From Roseiarcus sp963767245 (lineage in GTDB: Bacteria; Pseudomonadota; Alphaproteobacteria; Rhizobiales; Beijerinckiaceae), in assembly GCA_963767245.1 (NCBI GenBank), contig CAVYDG010000013.1, forward strand, positions 434,001 through 498,000: a stretch of 64,000 bases of DNA, given 5' to 3'. The first letter of the stretch is position 1. Every line of letters begins with the position of its first letter. The notes under the pieces were generated by a model. That model was not told the origin of the DNA. It did no database searches and saw only the letters and a program-made list of their open reading frames with translations. A program made the position numbers and the translations under genes. Shown piece by piece: positions 41,365-49,620 of the stretch.

Positions 41365-42540
41365 ATGCGCGGCAGTCGAATTCCTGAGACTCGCGGAGCG
41401 CGGGTCTTGCGCCGGAGCCAGACGCACGCCGAGACCGTGCTGTGGCGAGCGCTGCGCGGGCGCAGCCTCGACGGGCTCAAACTCGTCCGCCAGGAGCCGA
41501 TCGGACCCTACTTTGCCGACTTCGTTTGTCGGGACAAAAAGCTGGTCGTTGAGATCGACGGCGCGACCCATTCTACCGAGGAGGAACTTCGCAATGACGC
41601 CCGGCGCACTGAGTTTCTGCGCGGAAATGGCTACCGGGTCGTCCGATTTTCAAATGAAGACGTCCACCGGAACCTCGATGGCGTGCTTGAAACTATCTAT
41701 GCTCAGCTGAATTTGAACACGAAAGGCCATCCTAATGCTTCAGCAAATCCCTCTCCCCGCGGGCGGGGAGAAGGGGTGCAAGCGGCGAGCGTTCACCCCC
41801 TCAGCGCCTGGTCGAGATCGGCGATGAGATCGTCGGGGTTTTCGATGCCGACCGACAGGCGGATCAAGGCCGGCGTGATCCCCAGGCGCAGCTGTTCCTC
41901 GGGCGGAATGTCGGAATGGGTCATGGCGGCGGGGTGCGAGGCCAGCGACTCCGTTCCGCCGAGGCTGACGGCAAGCTTGATCACTTCGAGACGATCCAGC
42001 GCGGCGAAGGCTTCCGCCTCGCCGCCCCTGACCTCGAAGCTGAAGGTCGAGCCCGGCCCCTTGCACTGGCGCTCGAAGACCGGCCGATCAGGATGGTCGT
42101 CGGGCAGAAAGCCCAGATACCAGACCGAAGCGACCCTGGCGTGGCCGCGCAGAAAGTCCGCCACCTTGCGGGCGCCCTCGGCGGCGGCGGTCATTCTGAG
42201 CTTGAGCGTTTCGAGCGACCGCATCAACATCCAGCCGGTATTGGGATCGCACATCGTGCCGAGGATCGTCCGCATGCCGCGGATCGGCTCGAGCGCATGG
42301 GCCGCGCCCGAGCAGCCGCCGGCGATCAGATCGGAATGGCCGCCGACATATTTGGTCAGCGAGGTCACGACCAGATCGGCGCCGTGCGCGAGCGGCGTCT
42401 GGTACAGGGGGCCGAGCATCGTATTGTCGACGATCACCATCGGGCGCTTTCCGTCCCCGCCCCTGAGGCCGTCGGCGATTTCTCTGGCGCGGCCGATGTC
42501 AACGAGGCCGTTGGTCGGATTGGCCGGCGTCTCGAGATAG
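41365..42540 (+). CDS. DUF559 endonuclease-like protein with long antisense read-through tail
   Basis: The first ~118 residues (to about 41718) form a DUF559 domain: LRRSQTHAETVLWRALRGRS, LVRQEPIGPYFADFVC, KLVVEIDGATHS and NGYRVVRFSNEDV. This is a PD-(D/E)xK-type fold related to Vsr nucleases. DUF559 proteins usually stop near here. Instead the frame stays open through a GC hairpin and 750 bases antisense to the PLP gene, stopping only at 42540. The tail is low-quality sequence and probably not conserved. The gene starts 15 bases after hutU. Its role is unknown. Confidence 0.6.
   Translation: MRGSRIPETRGARVLRRSQTHAETVLWRALRGRSLDGLKLVRQEPIGPYFADFVCRDKKLVVEIDGATHSTEEELRNDARRTEFLRGNGYRVVRFSNEDVHRNLDGVLETIYAQLNLNTKGHPNASANPSPRGRGEGVQAASVHPLSAWSRSAMRSSGFSMPTDRRIKAGVIPRRSCSSGGMSEWVMAAGCEASDSVPPRLTASLITSRRSSAAKASASPPLTSKLKVEPGPLHWRSKTGRSGWSSGRKPRYQTEATLAWPRRKSATLRAPSAAAVILSLSVSSDRINIQPVLGSHIVPRIVRMPRIGSSAWAAPEQPPAIRSEWPPTYLVSEVTTRSAPCASGVWYRGPSIVLSTITIGRFPSPPLRPSAISLARPMSTRPLVGLAGVSR
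41753..41770. terminator. GC hairpin between hutU/DUF559 and the convergent PLP gene
   Basis: CTCCCCGC-GG-GCGGGGAG, a perfect 8-bp stem. It lies 23 bases before the convergent PLP-gene stop. There is no T-run; the sequence also resembles a dispersed hairpin common in Rhizobiales (CCCCTCTCCCCGC...). Possible bidirectional terminator. Confidence 0.35.
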
Positions 42541-43073
42541 ATCGCCGCGACCGGACCGATCGCGCGCGCGCGGCCTACCGCCTCCTCCATCGCCGTGGTC
42601 CCGCTCTCTGCCGGAAACTCGACCGAAGTCACGCCGAACTGCGGCAGGATCCTCTTTAGGAGAAAATCCGTCCCGCCATAGACCGGGCCCGAGTGAACGA
42701 TGACCGAACCCGGCCGCGCATAAGACCAAAGCGTCGTCGAAATCGCGGCCATGCCCGAGGCGAACGTCAGGTTGGCCTCGGCCTCGTCCCAGATCGCCAG
42801 CCGGTCCTCGAGCATTTGGAGATCGGGATTGTTGATCCGGCTGTAGATGAGGCCCGGCTCCTCGTTCGGCCGCTTCTGGCGCAGGCCATAGGCCAGTTCG
42901 AAGAATTCCTTGCCGTCCTGGGCGGTGCGGAAGACGAAGGTCGAGGTGTGAAAGACGGGCGGCTTGAGCGACCGTTCGGACAGGAACGGATCGTAGCCAT
43001 AGCCCATCATCAGGGTCTCCGGCGCGAGCGCCCGATTGCCGAGGAACCTCTTGCGCCATCGTTGGTCGGACAT
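41793..43073 (-). CDS. Cys/Met-metabolism PLP-dependent enzyme (cystathionine gamma-synthase family)
   Basis: 426 residues. PLP-binding lysine in VVTSLTKYVGGHSDL; other blocks are FVFRTAQDGKEFFELAYG, YSRINNPDLQMLEDRLA, FASGMAAISTTLWSY, YLETPANPTNGLVDI, SLGGTESLASHPAAMTHSD and GIENPDDLIADLDQAL. These define the gamma-synthase/gamma-lyase fold, so cystathionine gamma-synthase, O-acylhomoserine sulfhydrylase and methionine gamma-lyase are all possible. The second ATG is preferred because GGGAGG is then eight bases away. It stands between the DUF559 gene and a TetR gene on the same strand. Confidence 0.9.
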   Translation of the reverse strand: MSDQRWRKRFLGNRALAPETLMMGYGYDPFLSERSLKPPVFHTSTFVFRTAQDGKEFFELAYGLRQKRPNEEPGLIYSRINNPDLQMLEDRLAIWDEAEANLTFASGMAAISTTLWSYARPGSVIVHSGPVYGGTDFLLKRILPQFGVTSVEFPAESGTTAMEEAVGRARAIGPVAAIYLETPANPTNGLVDIGRAREIADGLRGGDGKRPMVIVDNTMLGPLYQTPLAHGADLVVTSLTKYVGGHSDLIAGGCSGAAHALEPIRGMRTILGTMCDPNTGWMLMRSLETLKLRMTAAAEGARKVADFLRGHARVASVWYLGFLPDDHPDRPVFERQCKGPGSTFSFEVRGGEAEAFAALDRLEVIKLAVSLGGTESLASHPAAMTHSDIPPEEQLRLGITPALIRLSVGIENPDDLIADLDQALRG

Positions 43074-43114
43074 CAGCATCGCCTCCCGCGCCGCCGCGCG
43101 AACACGCCGATGTC

Positions 43115-43726
43115 TTAGCGCGTTCGGGCGCCGCCGTCCGCATTGCCGGCGGAGCCGACGCCGACAATCGCATGAAATGTTTTGGCGATCAGGTCATCGA
43201 CCAGCCGCGGCGGCGGTTCCCGGCGCTGGAGGTGGGGCTTGACGGCCGCGAGCGGAACCTCCGCCAGTACGAAAACGGCGCGGCGAAGCTCCGTGGACCC
43301 GGCGCGGCCGAACGCCGCCCGCGCGAACGTTCTCAGGCAGGTCTCGAAGCGTTCGGCCTGATCGGCGACGCCGCGCTTGAGCGGCGCGGGCCAGTCGCCG
43401 TGGACGAAATCGTGGCGGCTGTAGAGCATCAGCAGCCGGGCGTCCTCGAGATGGCGGCGCGCCCACACCGGCGTGTGGAGCGCGGCGCGGAGTCCGTCCC
43501 CCGCCTCGATCGCGTCGACGAAGCCATGTTGATAGGCGAGCACGGTCCTAAGCCACAGTTCGCCGAGCAACGCGTCACGCGAGGCGAAGCGATAGTAGAA
43601 CGAACCCTTGGGCGCTTTCAGCCGCTCGGCGACGGCGTCGACGGTTACCGCGGCCGGCCCATGTTCGGCGATAAGCTCGCGGGCCGCTGCGAGGAAGCCG
43701 GCTTGATCAAATCGCCCTCGCCCCAT
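43115..43726 (-). CDS. TetR-family transcriptional regulator
   Basis: 203 residues. The N-terminal helix-turn-helix is FLAAARELIAEHGPAAVTVD, AVAERLKAPKGSFYYRFAS, ending with the typical SFYYRF turn. The C-terminal ligand-binding half is all-helical. An inverted repeat lies directly upstream of the start (43730-43749), suggesting autorepression. It is divergent from the 43930-44445 pyridoxamine-oxidase-like gene, a likely co-regulated target. Confidence 0.9.
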   Translation of the reverse strand: MGRGRFDQAGFLAAARELIAEHGPAAVTVDAVAERLKAPKGSFYYRFASRDALLGELWLRTVLAYQHGFVDAIEAGDGLRAALHTPVWARRHLEDARLLMLYSRHDFVHGDWPAPLKRGVADQAERFETCLRTFARAAFGRAGSTELRRAVFVLAEVPLAAVKPHLQRREPPPRLVDDLIAKTFHAIVGVGSAGNADGGARTR

Positions 43727-43729
43727 TGA

Positions 43730-43749
43730 TCTAGACTACTTCGTCTAGA
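43730..43749. promoter_or_regulatory. Palindromic TetR-type operator
   Basis: TCTAGAC-TACTTC-GTCTAGA: a perfect 7-bp inverted repeat around six bases, beginning four bases from the tetR-like start codon. Size and symmetry fit a TetR-dimer site. Confidence 0.7.
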
Positions 43750-43794
43750 CTGTGCAGTCAACATATGCCAGGTTGCGCTCTGGAACCCGCCGCC

Positions 43795-43903
43795 GTCATT
43801 GCGAGCGACCCCCGGATCAAGTCCGGGGGGAAGCAATCCAGCAGAACATGGGGCGCCCGACGTGCCTCTGGATTGCTTCGTCGCTTCGCTTCTCGCAATG
43901 ACG
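43795..43903. repeat. REP-like palindromic repeat R3
   Basis: GTCATTGCGAGCGACCCCC through GAAGCAATCCAG, a spacer, then CTCTGGATTGCTTCGTCGC to TCTCGCAATGACG. The outer arms pair with each other, as do the GCAATCCAG/CTGGATTGC arms. It lies between the TetR gene and the flavin-oxidase-like gene. Confidence 0.8.
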
Positions 43904-43929
43904 AAGGTGGGTGAAGCGGAGGTTCTGCC

Positions 43930-44445
43930 ATGTCACAGGCGATCGAACAGCACGACGGCCTCGAAGTGAGCCAACTCCTCGCCGGCGCGGCCAAGACAGT
44001 GACGAGCGTGCGCTATTGCTGGCTCGCGACCGCGTCCGAAGCCGGCCCTCCCCGCGCGCGGCCGATGGGGCGGGTGCTGAACGACCCCGGCGACGACGAG
44101 TGGACAATTCGGTTCCTCACCGATGGACGTTCGCGAAAAGCGCGCGACATGCGGCGCGCGGGCGAGGTCACGATCCTCTTCCAGCACGATCCCGACCTCG
44201 CCTTCGTCACCCTGATCGGCAAGGCCGCGCTTCGCGAAAGCGCGTCCGAGGTGCGGGAGCGCTGGAAGCGCGCCTATGACGTCTACTTTCCGACCGAAAC
44301 GGACCGGGCGAACGCAATCTTCGTCGAGGTCGCGGTCGAGCGGATGGAGCTTTGGATCCGCGGCGTGACGCCCGAGCCGTTCGGACTGCGCGCGACCGCG
44401 CTCGAGCGGGACGCCGACGGCGGCTGGCGGGTCGTCGCATCATGA
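43930..44445 (+). CDS. Pyridoxamine 5'-phosphate oxidase-like (general stress FMN-binding) protein
   Basis: 171 residues of the split-barrel flavin-binding fold: SVRYCWLATASEAGPPRARP, WTIRFLTDGRSRKARDM, VTILFQHDPDLAFVTLIGKA and a C-terminal WIRGVTPEPFGLRATALER. Members bind FMN, F420 or haem; the exact cofactor and substrate are not evident. It is divergent from the TetR gene, which may control it. Confidence 0.82.
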   Translation: MSQAIEQHDGLEVSQLLAGAAKTVTSVRYCWLATASEAGPPRARPMGRVLNDPGDDEWTIRFLTDGRSRKARDMRRAGEVTILFQHDPDLAFVTLIGKAALRESASEVRERWKRAYDVYFPTETDRANAIFVEVAVERMELWIRGVTPEPFGLRATALERDADGGWRVVAS

Positions 44446-44460
44446 GGCGCGACGGAGAAA

Positions 44461-45510
44461 TCATGACCTTCTAAGCAACGAGAGCGCTGCCGCTTCCTCG
44501 GCGCGGAGACCTGGCGACTGGGAGAGACCGCTCGCCGGCGCAGCTTCAAGGGCGAACCCGCCGCCGAGATAGGCGCCGGTGACAGCGGGATGGATATAGG
44601 ACTTGCGGCAGACAGCCGCCGTGTTTCCCAAAGCCGCCGCGACCTGCTTGACCGCGGCGCTTATCGCGCGCCTGGCCTTTGTCTCGCTCTCGAACTGACC
44701 GGAGGCCCGGAGAAAGCGCGCCATCAGCACCGTCCCGGCCCAGGTCCGAAAATCCTTGGCGGTGATATCGCGGCCAGCGATCTCCCTGAGGTAGGCGTTG
44801 ACGTCGCCGGAGGATACGGAGCGCAGCTCCTTGTCGTCGTCGAAATATTGCAGGAGGTCCTGTCCGGGCAGTTCCTGGCATGCCCGAATGATCCGGGCCA
44901 CCCGTCGATCGCGCAACGCCAGCGACCATTGCTTGCCGCTCTTGCCGGTGAAGCGGAAACGCACCTCGGACCCCTCGACCGCGACATGCTCGCTCTGGAG
45001 AGTGGTGAGCCCATAGCTCTCGTTGGCTTTCGCATATTCGTCGTTGCCGACACGGATCAGGGTGGTCTCGAGCAGATGCACCACCGTCGCGAGGATCTTC
45101 TCGCGCGGCAGCCCGCGTAGGCTCATATGTTCGGCGACCTGCGCCCGAAGGGCGGGCAACACCTCGGCGAATTCGACCAAGTGCTGGTATTTCGACAGCT
45201 CCTGCGCCTCGCGGTACTCGGCGTGGTAGCGATATTGCTTGCGCCCTTTTGCGTCACGACCGGTGGCCTGAATGTGTCCATCCGGGAATGGACAAATTCG
45301 GACATCGGTCCAGGCTGGCGGAATGACGAGCGAGCGTATGCGTTTCAGCGTGTCGGGGTTTGCGACCCGCCTTCCCTTCGCATCGAGATAGACGAAGCCT
45401 TGGCCCGCCCGCCGACGGCGGATCGCGGGCGCGCCGTCGCACACGTAGTGCAGGCCGGGGGGTGCCGGCATGGCGACATCGACGGAAATAGGAACCTCGG
45501 AATCGAGCAT
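44461..45510 (-). CDS. DNA topoisomerase IB (poxvirus-like)
   Basis: 349 residues from the ATG at 45510; the frame stays open far upstream but without protein-like sequence. IPPAWTDVRICPFPDGHIQA and TGRDAKGRKQYRYHAEYRE are the bacterial type IB signature. The catalytic tyrosine is Y305 in CRKSYIHPAV, with the Arg/Lys set in RFRFTGKSGKQW and KDFRTWAGT. It relaxes supercoils by transient 3'-phosphotyrosine linkage. Such enzymes are frequent accessory genes in Rhizobiales. It diverges from the DUF1326 gene. Confidence 0.93.
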   Translation of the reverse strand: MLDSEVPISVDVAMPAPPGLHYVCDGAPAIRRRRAGQGFVYLDAKGRRVANPDTLKRIRSLVIPPAWTDVRICPFPDGHIQATGRDAKGRKQYRYHAEYREAQELSKYQHLVEFAEVLPALRAQVAEHMSLRGLPREKILATVVHLLETTLIRVGNDEYAKANESYGLTTLQSEHVAVEGSEVRFRFTGKSGKQWSLALRDRRVARIIRACQELPGQDLLQYFDDDKELRSVSSGDVNAYLREIAGRDITAKDFRTWAGTVLMARFLRASGQFESETKARRAISAAVKQVAAALGNTAAVCRKSYIHPAVTGAYLGGGFALEAAPASGLSQSPGLRAEEAAALSLLRRS

Positions 45511-45705
45511 CGGCGGACCCTGTTTGCGACGGAACGCCCGCCGCCCTGCCTCTGTTCCGTTTCCGGCGCCGGCGTAACCGGCTGCATGGCTCAGCCCGGA
45601 GTCAAGAAAGGTCCGCCTGGGTCCAGGCCCCGCGCCCAAAAAACGCGCCTGACGGCGCAAACCTGTGGTATGGTCAGAGGCGAGCCCCAGATGATGGAGG
45701 GTCCG

Positions 45706-46344
45706 ATGGCGGTCTCGGTCGAGTGGGAAATCAAGGCGACGGAGTTCGCCAATTGCAACTGCTCCTACGGTTGTCCCTGCCAATTCAACGGGCTTCCGAC
45801 CCACGGCCATTGCCGTTACGTCGCCGGCTTCCAGATTGAAGAAGGCCACTTCGGCAAGGTGAAGCTCGACGGTTTGCGCGCCGTCACCATGGCGATTTGG
45901 CCGGGCGCGGTCCACGAAGGCAACGGGACCATGCAAATGGTGATCGACGAGCGCGCCGACGCGAAGCAGCGAGACGCGCTGGCCAAAATCCTGACCGGTC
46001 AGGAAACCGAAGACATGGCGACGATGTGGTGGGTATATGCAGCCATGTCGCCGAAGAAGCTGCCGCCGGTATACGCGAAGATCGATTTGGAAGTTGACGT
46101 GGACGGTCGATCGGCGCGGCTGGAGGTTCCCGGGATGGTTTCGTCGAAAGGCGAACCGATCCGCAACCCGGTGACCGGGGCGCAGCACCGCGTCCGGATC
46201 GATTTCCCGCAGAGCTTCGAGTACAAGCTCGGAGAGATCGGCAGCGGCGCGTCGAAGGTGACGGGCGCGCTGCCGATGGACATCAAGGACAGCTGGGGGC
46301 TGTTTGCGCGCCTCCATCTCGGCCACAAGGGACGATTGAACTAG
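45706..46344 (+). CDS. DUF1326-domain protein
   Basis: 212 residues. The start at 45706 has GGAGG five bases upstream. The N-terminal cysteine cluster FANCNCSYGCPCQFNGLP, with five cysteines close together, is the family hallmark and suggests metal or cofactor binding. AVHEGNGTMQMVIDERAD and AAMSPKKLPPVYAKIDLE follow. No signal peptide. It is three bases upstream of a DUF2182 membrane protein, a pairing seen in other proteobacteria. Function is not established; metal handling is an inference. Confidence 0.85.
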   Translation: MAVSVEWEIKATEFANCNCSYGCPCQFNGLPTHGHCRYVAGFQIEEGHFGKVKLDGLRAVTMAIWPGAVHEGNGTMQMVIDERADAKQRDALAKILTGQETEDMATMWWVYAAMSPKKLPPVYAKIDLEVDVDGRSARLEVPGMVSSKGEPIRNPVTGAQHRVRIDFPQSFEYKLGEIGSGASKVTGALPMDIKDSWGLFARLHLGHKGRLN

Positions 46345-46347
46345 GCG

Positions 46348-47112
46348 GTGCTCATTGCGCTATTGCGCCATGACCGGATGCTGGTTCTCGCCGGACTAGC
46401 GAGCGTCATTGCGCTTGCGTGGGTCTGGCTGCTGGCGGGCGCCGGGCTCCATATGGATGAGATGGACATGGGCGGCGGCCAGGTCATGCTGATGGCCCCC
46501 GCGTGGACTCCCGGATATGCCGCGACGGTGTTCCTCATGTGGATCGTCATGATGGCGGCGATGATGCTGCCCAGCGCCGCGCCGGCAATTCTGCTGGTGG
46601 CCGCGCTGGCCCGGCAGCGCGGCGAGCGTCACGCCATCGTTTCGAGCTGGCAATTCGCGTCTGGGTACCTCGCGATTTGGGCCGCCTTCAGCCTGCTCGC
46701 GACAGTACTGCAATTTGCTCTCGACCGAGCCGGACTGCTTTCCGGCGCCATGGCCAGCGGCAGCGCCGTTCTCGCCGCGCTGCTGTTGATCGCGGCCGGG
46801 ATCTATCAATGGACCCCGTGGAAACAGGCGTGCCTGCGACATTGCCGCTCGCCGATCGAGTTTCTCACTCGATATTGGCGGCAGGGTGCTTTCGGCCCGA
46901 TGCGCGCGGGCGCGTGGCATGGGGCGTTCTGCCTCGGATGCTGCTGGATGCTGATGGGGCTATTGTTCGTGGGCGGCCTCATGAACATGTTCTGGATCGC
47001 CGGGCTGGCGCTTCTGGTGCTGATCGAGAAGTTGTTCCCGTATGGCCGCCGCGTGAGCCAGATTACCGGCGCGGCTCTCATCGGCTGGGGCGTGTTCGTG
47101 CTCGTCCACTGA
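46348..47112 (+). CDS. DUF2182 integral membrane protein
   Basis: 254 residues starting at GTG three bases after the DUF1326 stop. About six membrane helices include the Met-rich segments HMDEMDMGGGQVMLM and LMWIVMMAAMMLPSAAPA, plus a Cys-rich one, FCLGCCWMLMGLLFVGGLMN. DUF2182 proteins are annotated as predicted metal-binding membrane proteins. The Met, His and Cys enrichment would suit copper, but this is inference. Co-translated with the DUF1326 gene. Confidence 0.83.
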   Translation: MLIALLRHDRMLVLAGLASVIALAWVWLLAGAGLHMDEMDMGGGQVMLMAPAWTPGYAATVFLMWIVMMAAMMLPSAAPAILLVAALARQRGERHAIVSSWQFASGYLAIWAAFSLLATVLQFALDRAGLLSGAMASGSAVLAALLLIAAGIYQWTPWKQACLRHCRSPIEFLTRYWRQGAFGPMRAGAWHGAFCLGCCWMLMGLLFVGGLMNMFWIAGLALLVLIEKLFPYGRRVSQITGAALIGWGVFVLVH

Positions 47113-47136
47113 CTCTCGGACCAATTCCAACTCCGT

Positions 47137-48099
47137 TCATTGGCCGCCGACCCTAAACACGGTGCGCCGGGCGCTGTCGTCGCGCGGCCATGCCTGCTCG
47201 ACATCCGACAGCGGAACGGGACTGGTCGCGATCTTGAGTCCGGCCGGGACGGCGGCCCGCAACACGCCGCCGACCGCGTGGATGAAGCGATCGAAGGGAA
47301 TGCTGCCGATGCCGCTCCCCATCAGCACAATCGCGGAGGAGCGCAGCGCGGCGCTCGGCAGGGTGATGTCCGGTCCGCTGACCGACCCGATCTGGACGAA
47401 GCGGATCGGGACCGCCTCCTTTCCGGCCTTCGCCCCGGCGATCAGCAGGCGCTCGGCGCTCTTCCCCCACAGATAGTCGATCACGACATCGACCCCTTGC
47501 GCGAACTCCTGCCTGAAGTTCTCCTCCAGCGCCGCCTCGTCATCGACGAGCGGAATCGTCACATCGGCGCCGAGCGCCGCGACCGACTTGAGCGCCTCGG
47601 CGTTGCGGGCGGTCGCGATGACCTTCGCGGCACCCAAATGCCTGGCGATCTGGACGGCGAGCCGGCCCGCCGTCCCGGCCGCGCCGTTCACCAGCACGTT
47701 TTCGCCGGGTTCGAGCTTGGCGCGTTCCGTATAGGCCGCCCACGATGACATGCCGGGATTGGCGATCGCCGCGGCGGTCACATCGTCGAGATCATCGGGA
47801 AGAGGCAGACACCGCGCCCGCGGCGCCACGGCGCGTTCGGCCATCGCCCCGTAGGGCGCGCGCGGCATGACGAAATAGACGCGTGCGCCGTCGTCGAGCC
47901 TCCCCACGCCGTCGATGCCGGCCACGAACGGGAACTGGCCGGCTGAACTATAGTGCTGACCCGAGGCGCGGCTCTTCGTCACCTGGCTGATCGCCGCAGC
48001 GGTCACCGCAATCCGCGCTTCGCCGGCGCCGGGTTCGGGCTCGCTGAAATCCGCATAGACGGGCGTCCGCCCTGCTCCCAGAACCACCGCTGCTTTCAT
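47137..48099 (-). CDS. Zinc-type/quinone oxidoreductase (MDR superfamily)
   Basis: 320 residues. An N-terminal GroES-like domain (DFSEPEPGAGEARIAVTAAA) precedes a Rossmann domain with NGAAGTAGRLAVQIARHLGA. There are no zinc-ligand cysteines of the alcohol-dehydrogenase type, so the NADPH:quinone reductase class is the better fit. VIDYLWGKSAERLL and a C-terminal VPLSDVEQAW follow. Substrate unknown. It is on the same strand as the ABC importer genes, 70 bp downstream of them. Confidence 0.85.
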   Translation of the reverse strand: MKAAVVLGAGRTPVYADFSEPEPGAGEARIAVTAAAISQVTKSRASGQHYSSAGQFPFVAGIDGVGRLDDGARVYFVMPRAPYGAMAERAVAPRARCLPLPDDLDDVTAAAIANPGMSSWAAYTERAKLEPGENVLVNGAAGTAGRLAVQIARHLGAAKVIATARNAEALKSVAALGADVTIPLVDDEAALEENFRQEFAQGVDVVIDYLWGKSAERLLIAGAKAGKEAVPIRFVQIGSVSGPDITLPSAALRSSAIVLMGSGIGSIPFDRFIHAVGGVLRAAVPAGLKIATSPVPLSDVEQAWPRDDSARRTVFRVGGQ

Positions 48100-48169
48100 C
48101 GCTCATTTCCTTTCCCTGTTCACATACGGCGGATGCGCTCGTCCGAAGGTTGCGCCAAGGGCGCGCGCC

Positions 48170-48952
48170 TCAGAACGCGTTGCGGTCGTGATAGGTCTGC
48201 AGGAATTGCCGCACCCGCGGCTCCGGGCTGTCATGGAAGACGCGCCGTGGCGGGCCGACATCGATGATCCGCCCCTCGTCGATGAAGGCTATGCGGCCGG
48301 CGACATGGGCGGCGAAGCCCATCTCGTGGGTGACGATCAGCATCGTCATGCCCTCGGCGGCGAGGCTCTTCATCACCTCCAGCACTTCGCCGACGAGCTC
48401 CGGATCGAGCGCCGAGGTCGGCTCGTCGAACAGCATCAGCCTCGGCTGCATCGCCAGCGCCCTGGCGATGGCGACCCGCTGCTGCTGGCCGCCCGAGAGA
48501 CGCGAAGGGTAAGCATCGGCCTTGGCGGCGAGGCCGACGCGGGTCAGCATCGCCGTCGCCCGCTCGGCCGCCTCGCGCGCGCTCAGGCGCCGCACGCGCC
48601 GCAGCGGCTCGGCGACGTTGCCGAGCGCGGTCATGTGCGGCCACAGGTTGAAGTGCTGGAACACCATGCCGATCTCGCGCCGCATGTCGCGAAGCTTGCG
48701 CCCGCTCATCGGCCGGCGCGTTCCGTCCGCCGCGTCCTCATACCCAATCAGGCGGCCATCGATGCGCACCGCTCCGGCCTCGTAAGGCTCGAGGAAGTTC
48801 ACGCATCTCAGAAGCGTGCTCTTGCCCGATCCGCTGGGGCCGATCAGGCACACCACTTCCGAGCGCTGAACGGCAAGGTCGACGCCGCGCAGGACCTGAT
48901 GCGCGCCGAAGCTCTTCATCACCCCGGCGAGCTCGATCATCGGCGCGCTCAT
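48170..48952 (-). CDS. Polar amino-acid ABC importer, ATP-binding protein
   Basis: 260 residues. Walker A is GPSGSGKSTLLRC, the Q-loop lies in MVFQHFNLWPHM, the ABC signature is LSGGQQQRVAIARAL, Walker B is LMLFDEPTSALDPE, and the switch His is in VTHEMGFA. This is the GlnQ/HisP subfamily. It overlaps the upstream permease gene by four bases, being last in the order binding protein, permease, permease, ATPase. The substrate cannot be read from it; proximity to the hut genes makes histidine a fair guess. Confidence 0.93.
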   Translation of the reverse strand: MSAPMIELAGVMKSFGAHQVLRGVDLAVQRSEVVCLIGPSGSGKSTLLRCVNFLEPYEAGAVRIDGRLIGYEDAADGTRRPMSGRKLRDMRREIGMVFQHFNLWPHMTALGNVAEPLRRVRRLSAREAAERATAMLTRVGLAAKADAYPSRLSGGQQQRVAIARALAMQPRLMLFDEPTSALDPELVGEVLEVMKSLAAEGMTMLIVTHEMGFAAHVAGRIAFIDEGRIIDVGPPRRVFHDSPEPRVRQFLQTYHDRNAF

Positions 48953-49620
48953 GCGCTCGCTTCCTCGTGCGCGAGATACGCCGTCACGCGCGCTTCGAGC
49001 CGGCTGCCCAGGCGCGACACCGTTTCGACCAGGAGCCAGTAGAACACCGCCATCGCGAAAATGGCGTCGAAGGCGGTGAACGTCTCCGCCGCCATCGTCT
49101 GCACCTGATACATGAGCTCGGGAACGGTGATGATCGACAGCACTACCGTCTCCTTCGACAATACGATCAGCATGTTGACGATCGAAGGAATGGCGGCGAT
49201 CAGCGCTCCCGGAAGCGTCACCCGCATCAGGGTGTCGAACGGCGCCATGCCGACGCTCGCCGCCGCTTCGATCTGCCCGGCCGGAACGGAAGCGAAGCCG
49301 GCGCGAAAGATCTCGGCGAAATAAGCCGACGAGTAGAGGCCAAGGCCGACGACGCCCGCGGTCGTCGCGCTCAGTCTCAAGCCGAACGACGGGCCGCCGG
49401 AGTAAATGAGGAAGAGCTGCATCAGGAAGGGCGTGCCGCGGAAGACCTCGATGAACACCCTCAGCGCCCAGCGGAGCGGCGGGATTCCGAGCCGGTTCAT
49501 CAGCGTGATCGCGAACCCGAGCAGGAGGCCGAGCGCGCCGCCCAGGCCCCAGCACAGGATGGTGACGCCAAAGCCGCTGACGAGCGAGGGCGCATAGCGC
49601 CAGAGCAGGTCCGGATTCAT
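48949..49620 (-). CDS. Polar amino-acid ABC importer, permease 2
   Basis: 223 residues with about five helices (VTILCWGLGGALGLLLGFAI, IPSIVNMLIVLSKETVVLSI). The HisM/GlnP-type signature is FIEVFRGTPFLMQLFLIYSG, and the EAA loop is EAAASVGMAPFDTLMRVTLP. It overlaps both neighbouring genes by four bases, so it is translationally coupled. Forms the membrane channel with permease 1. Confidence 0.92.
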   Translation of the reverse strand: MNPDLLWRYAPSLVSGFGVTILCWGLGGALGLLLGFAITLMNRLGIPPLRWALRVFIEVFRGTPFLMQLFLIYSGGPSFGLRLSATTAGVVGLGLYSSAYFAEIFRAGFASVPAGQIEAAASVGMAPFDTLMRVTLPGALIAAIPSIVNMLIVLSKETVVLSIITVPELMYQVQTMAAETFTAFDAIFAMAVFYWLLVETVSRLGSRLEARVTAYLAHEEASA

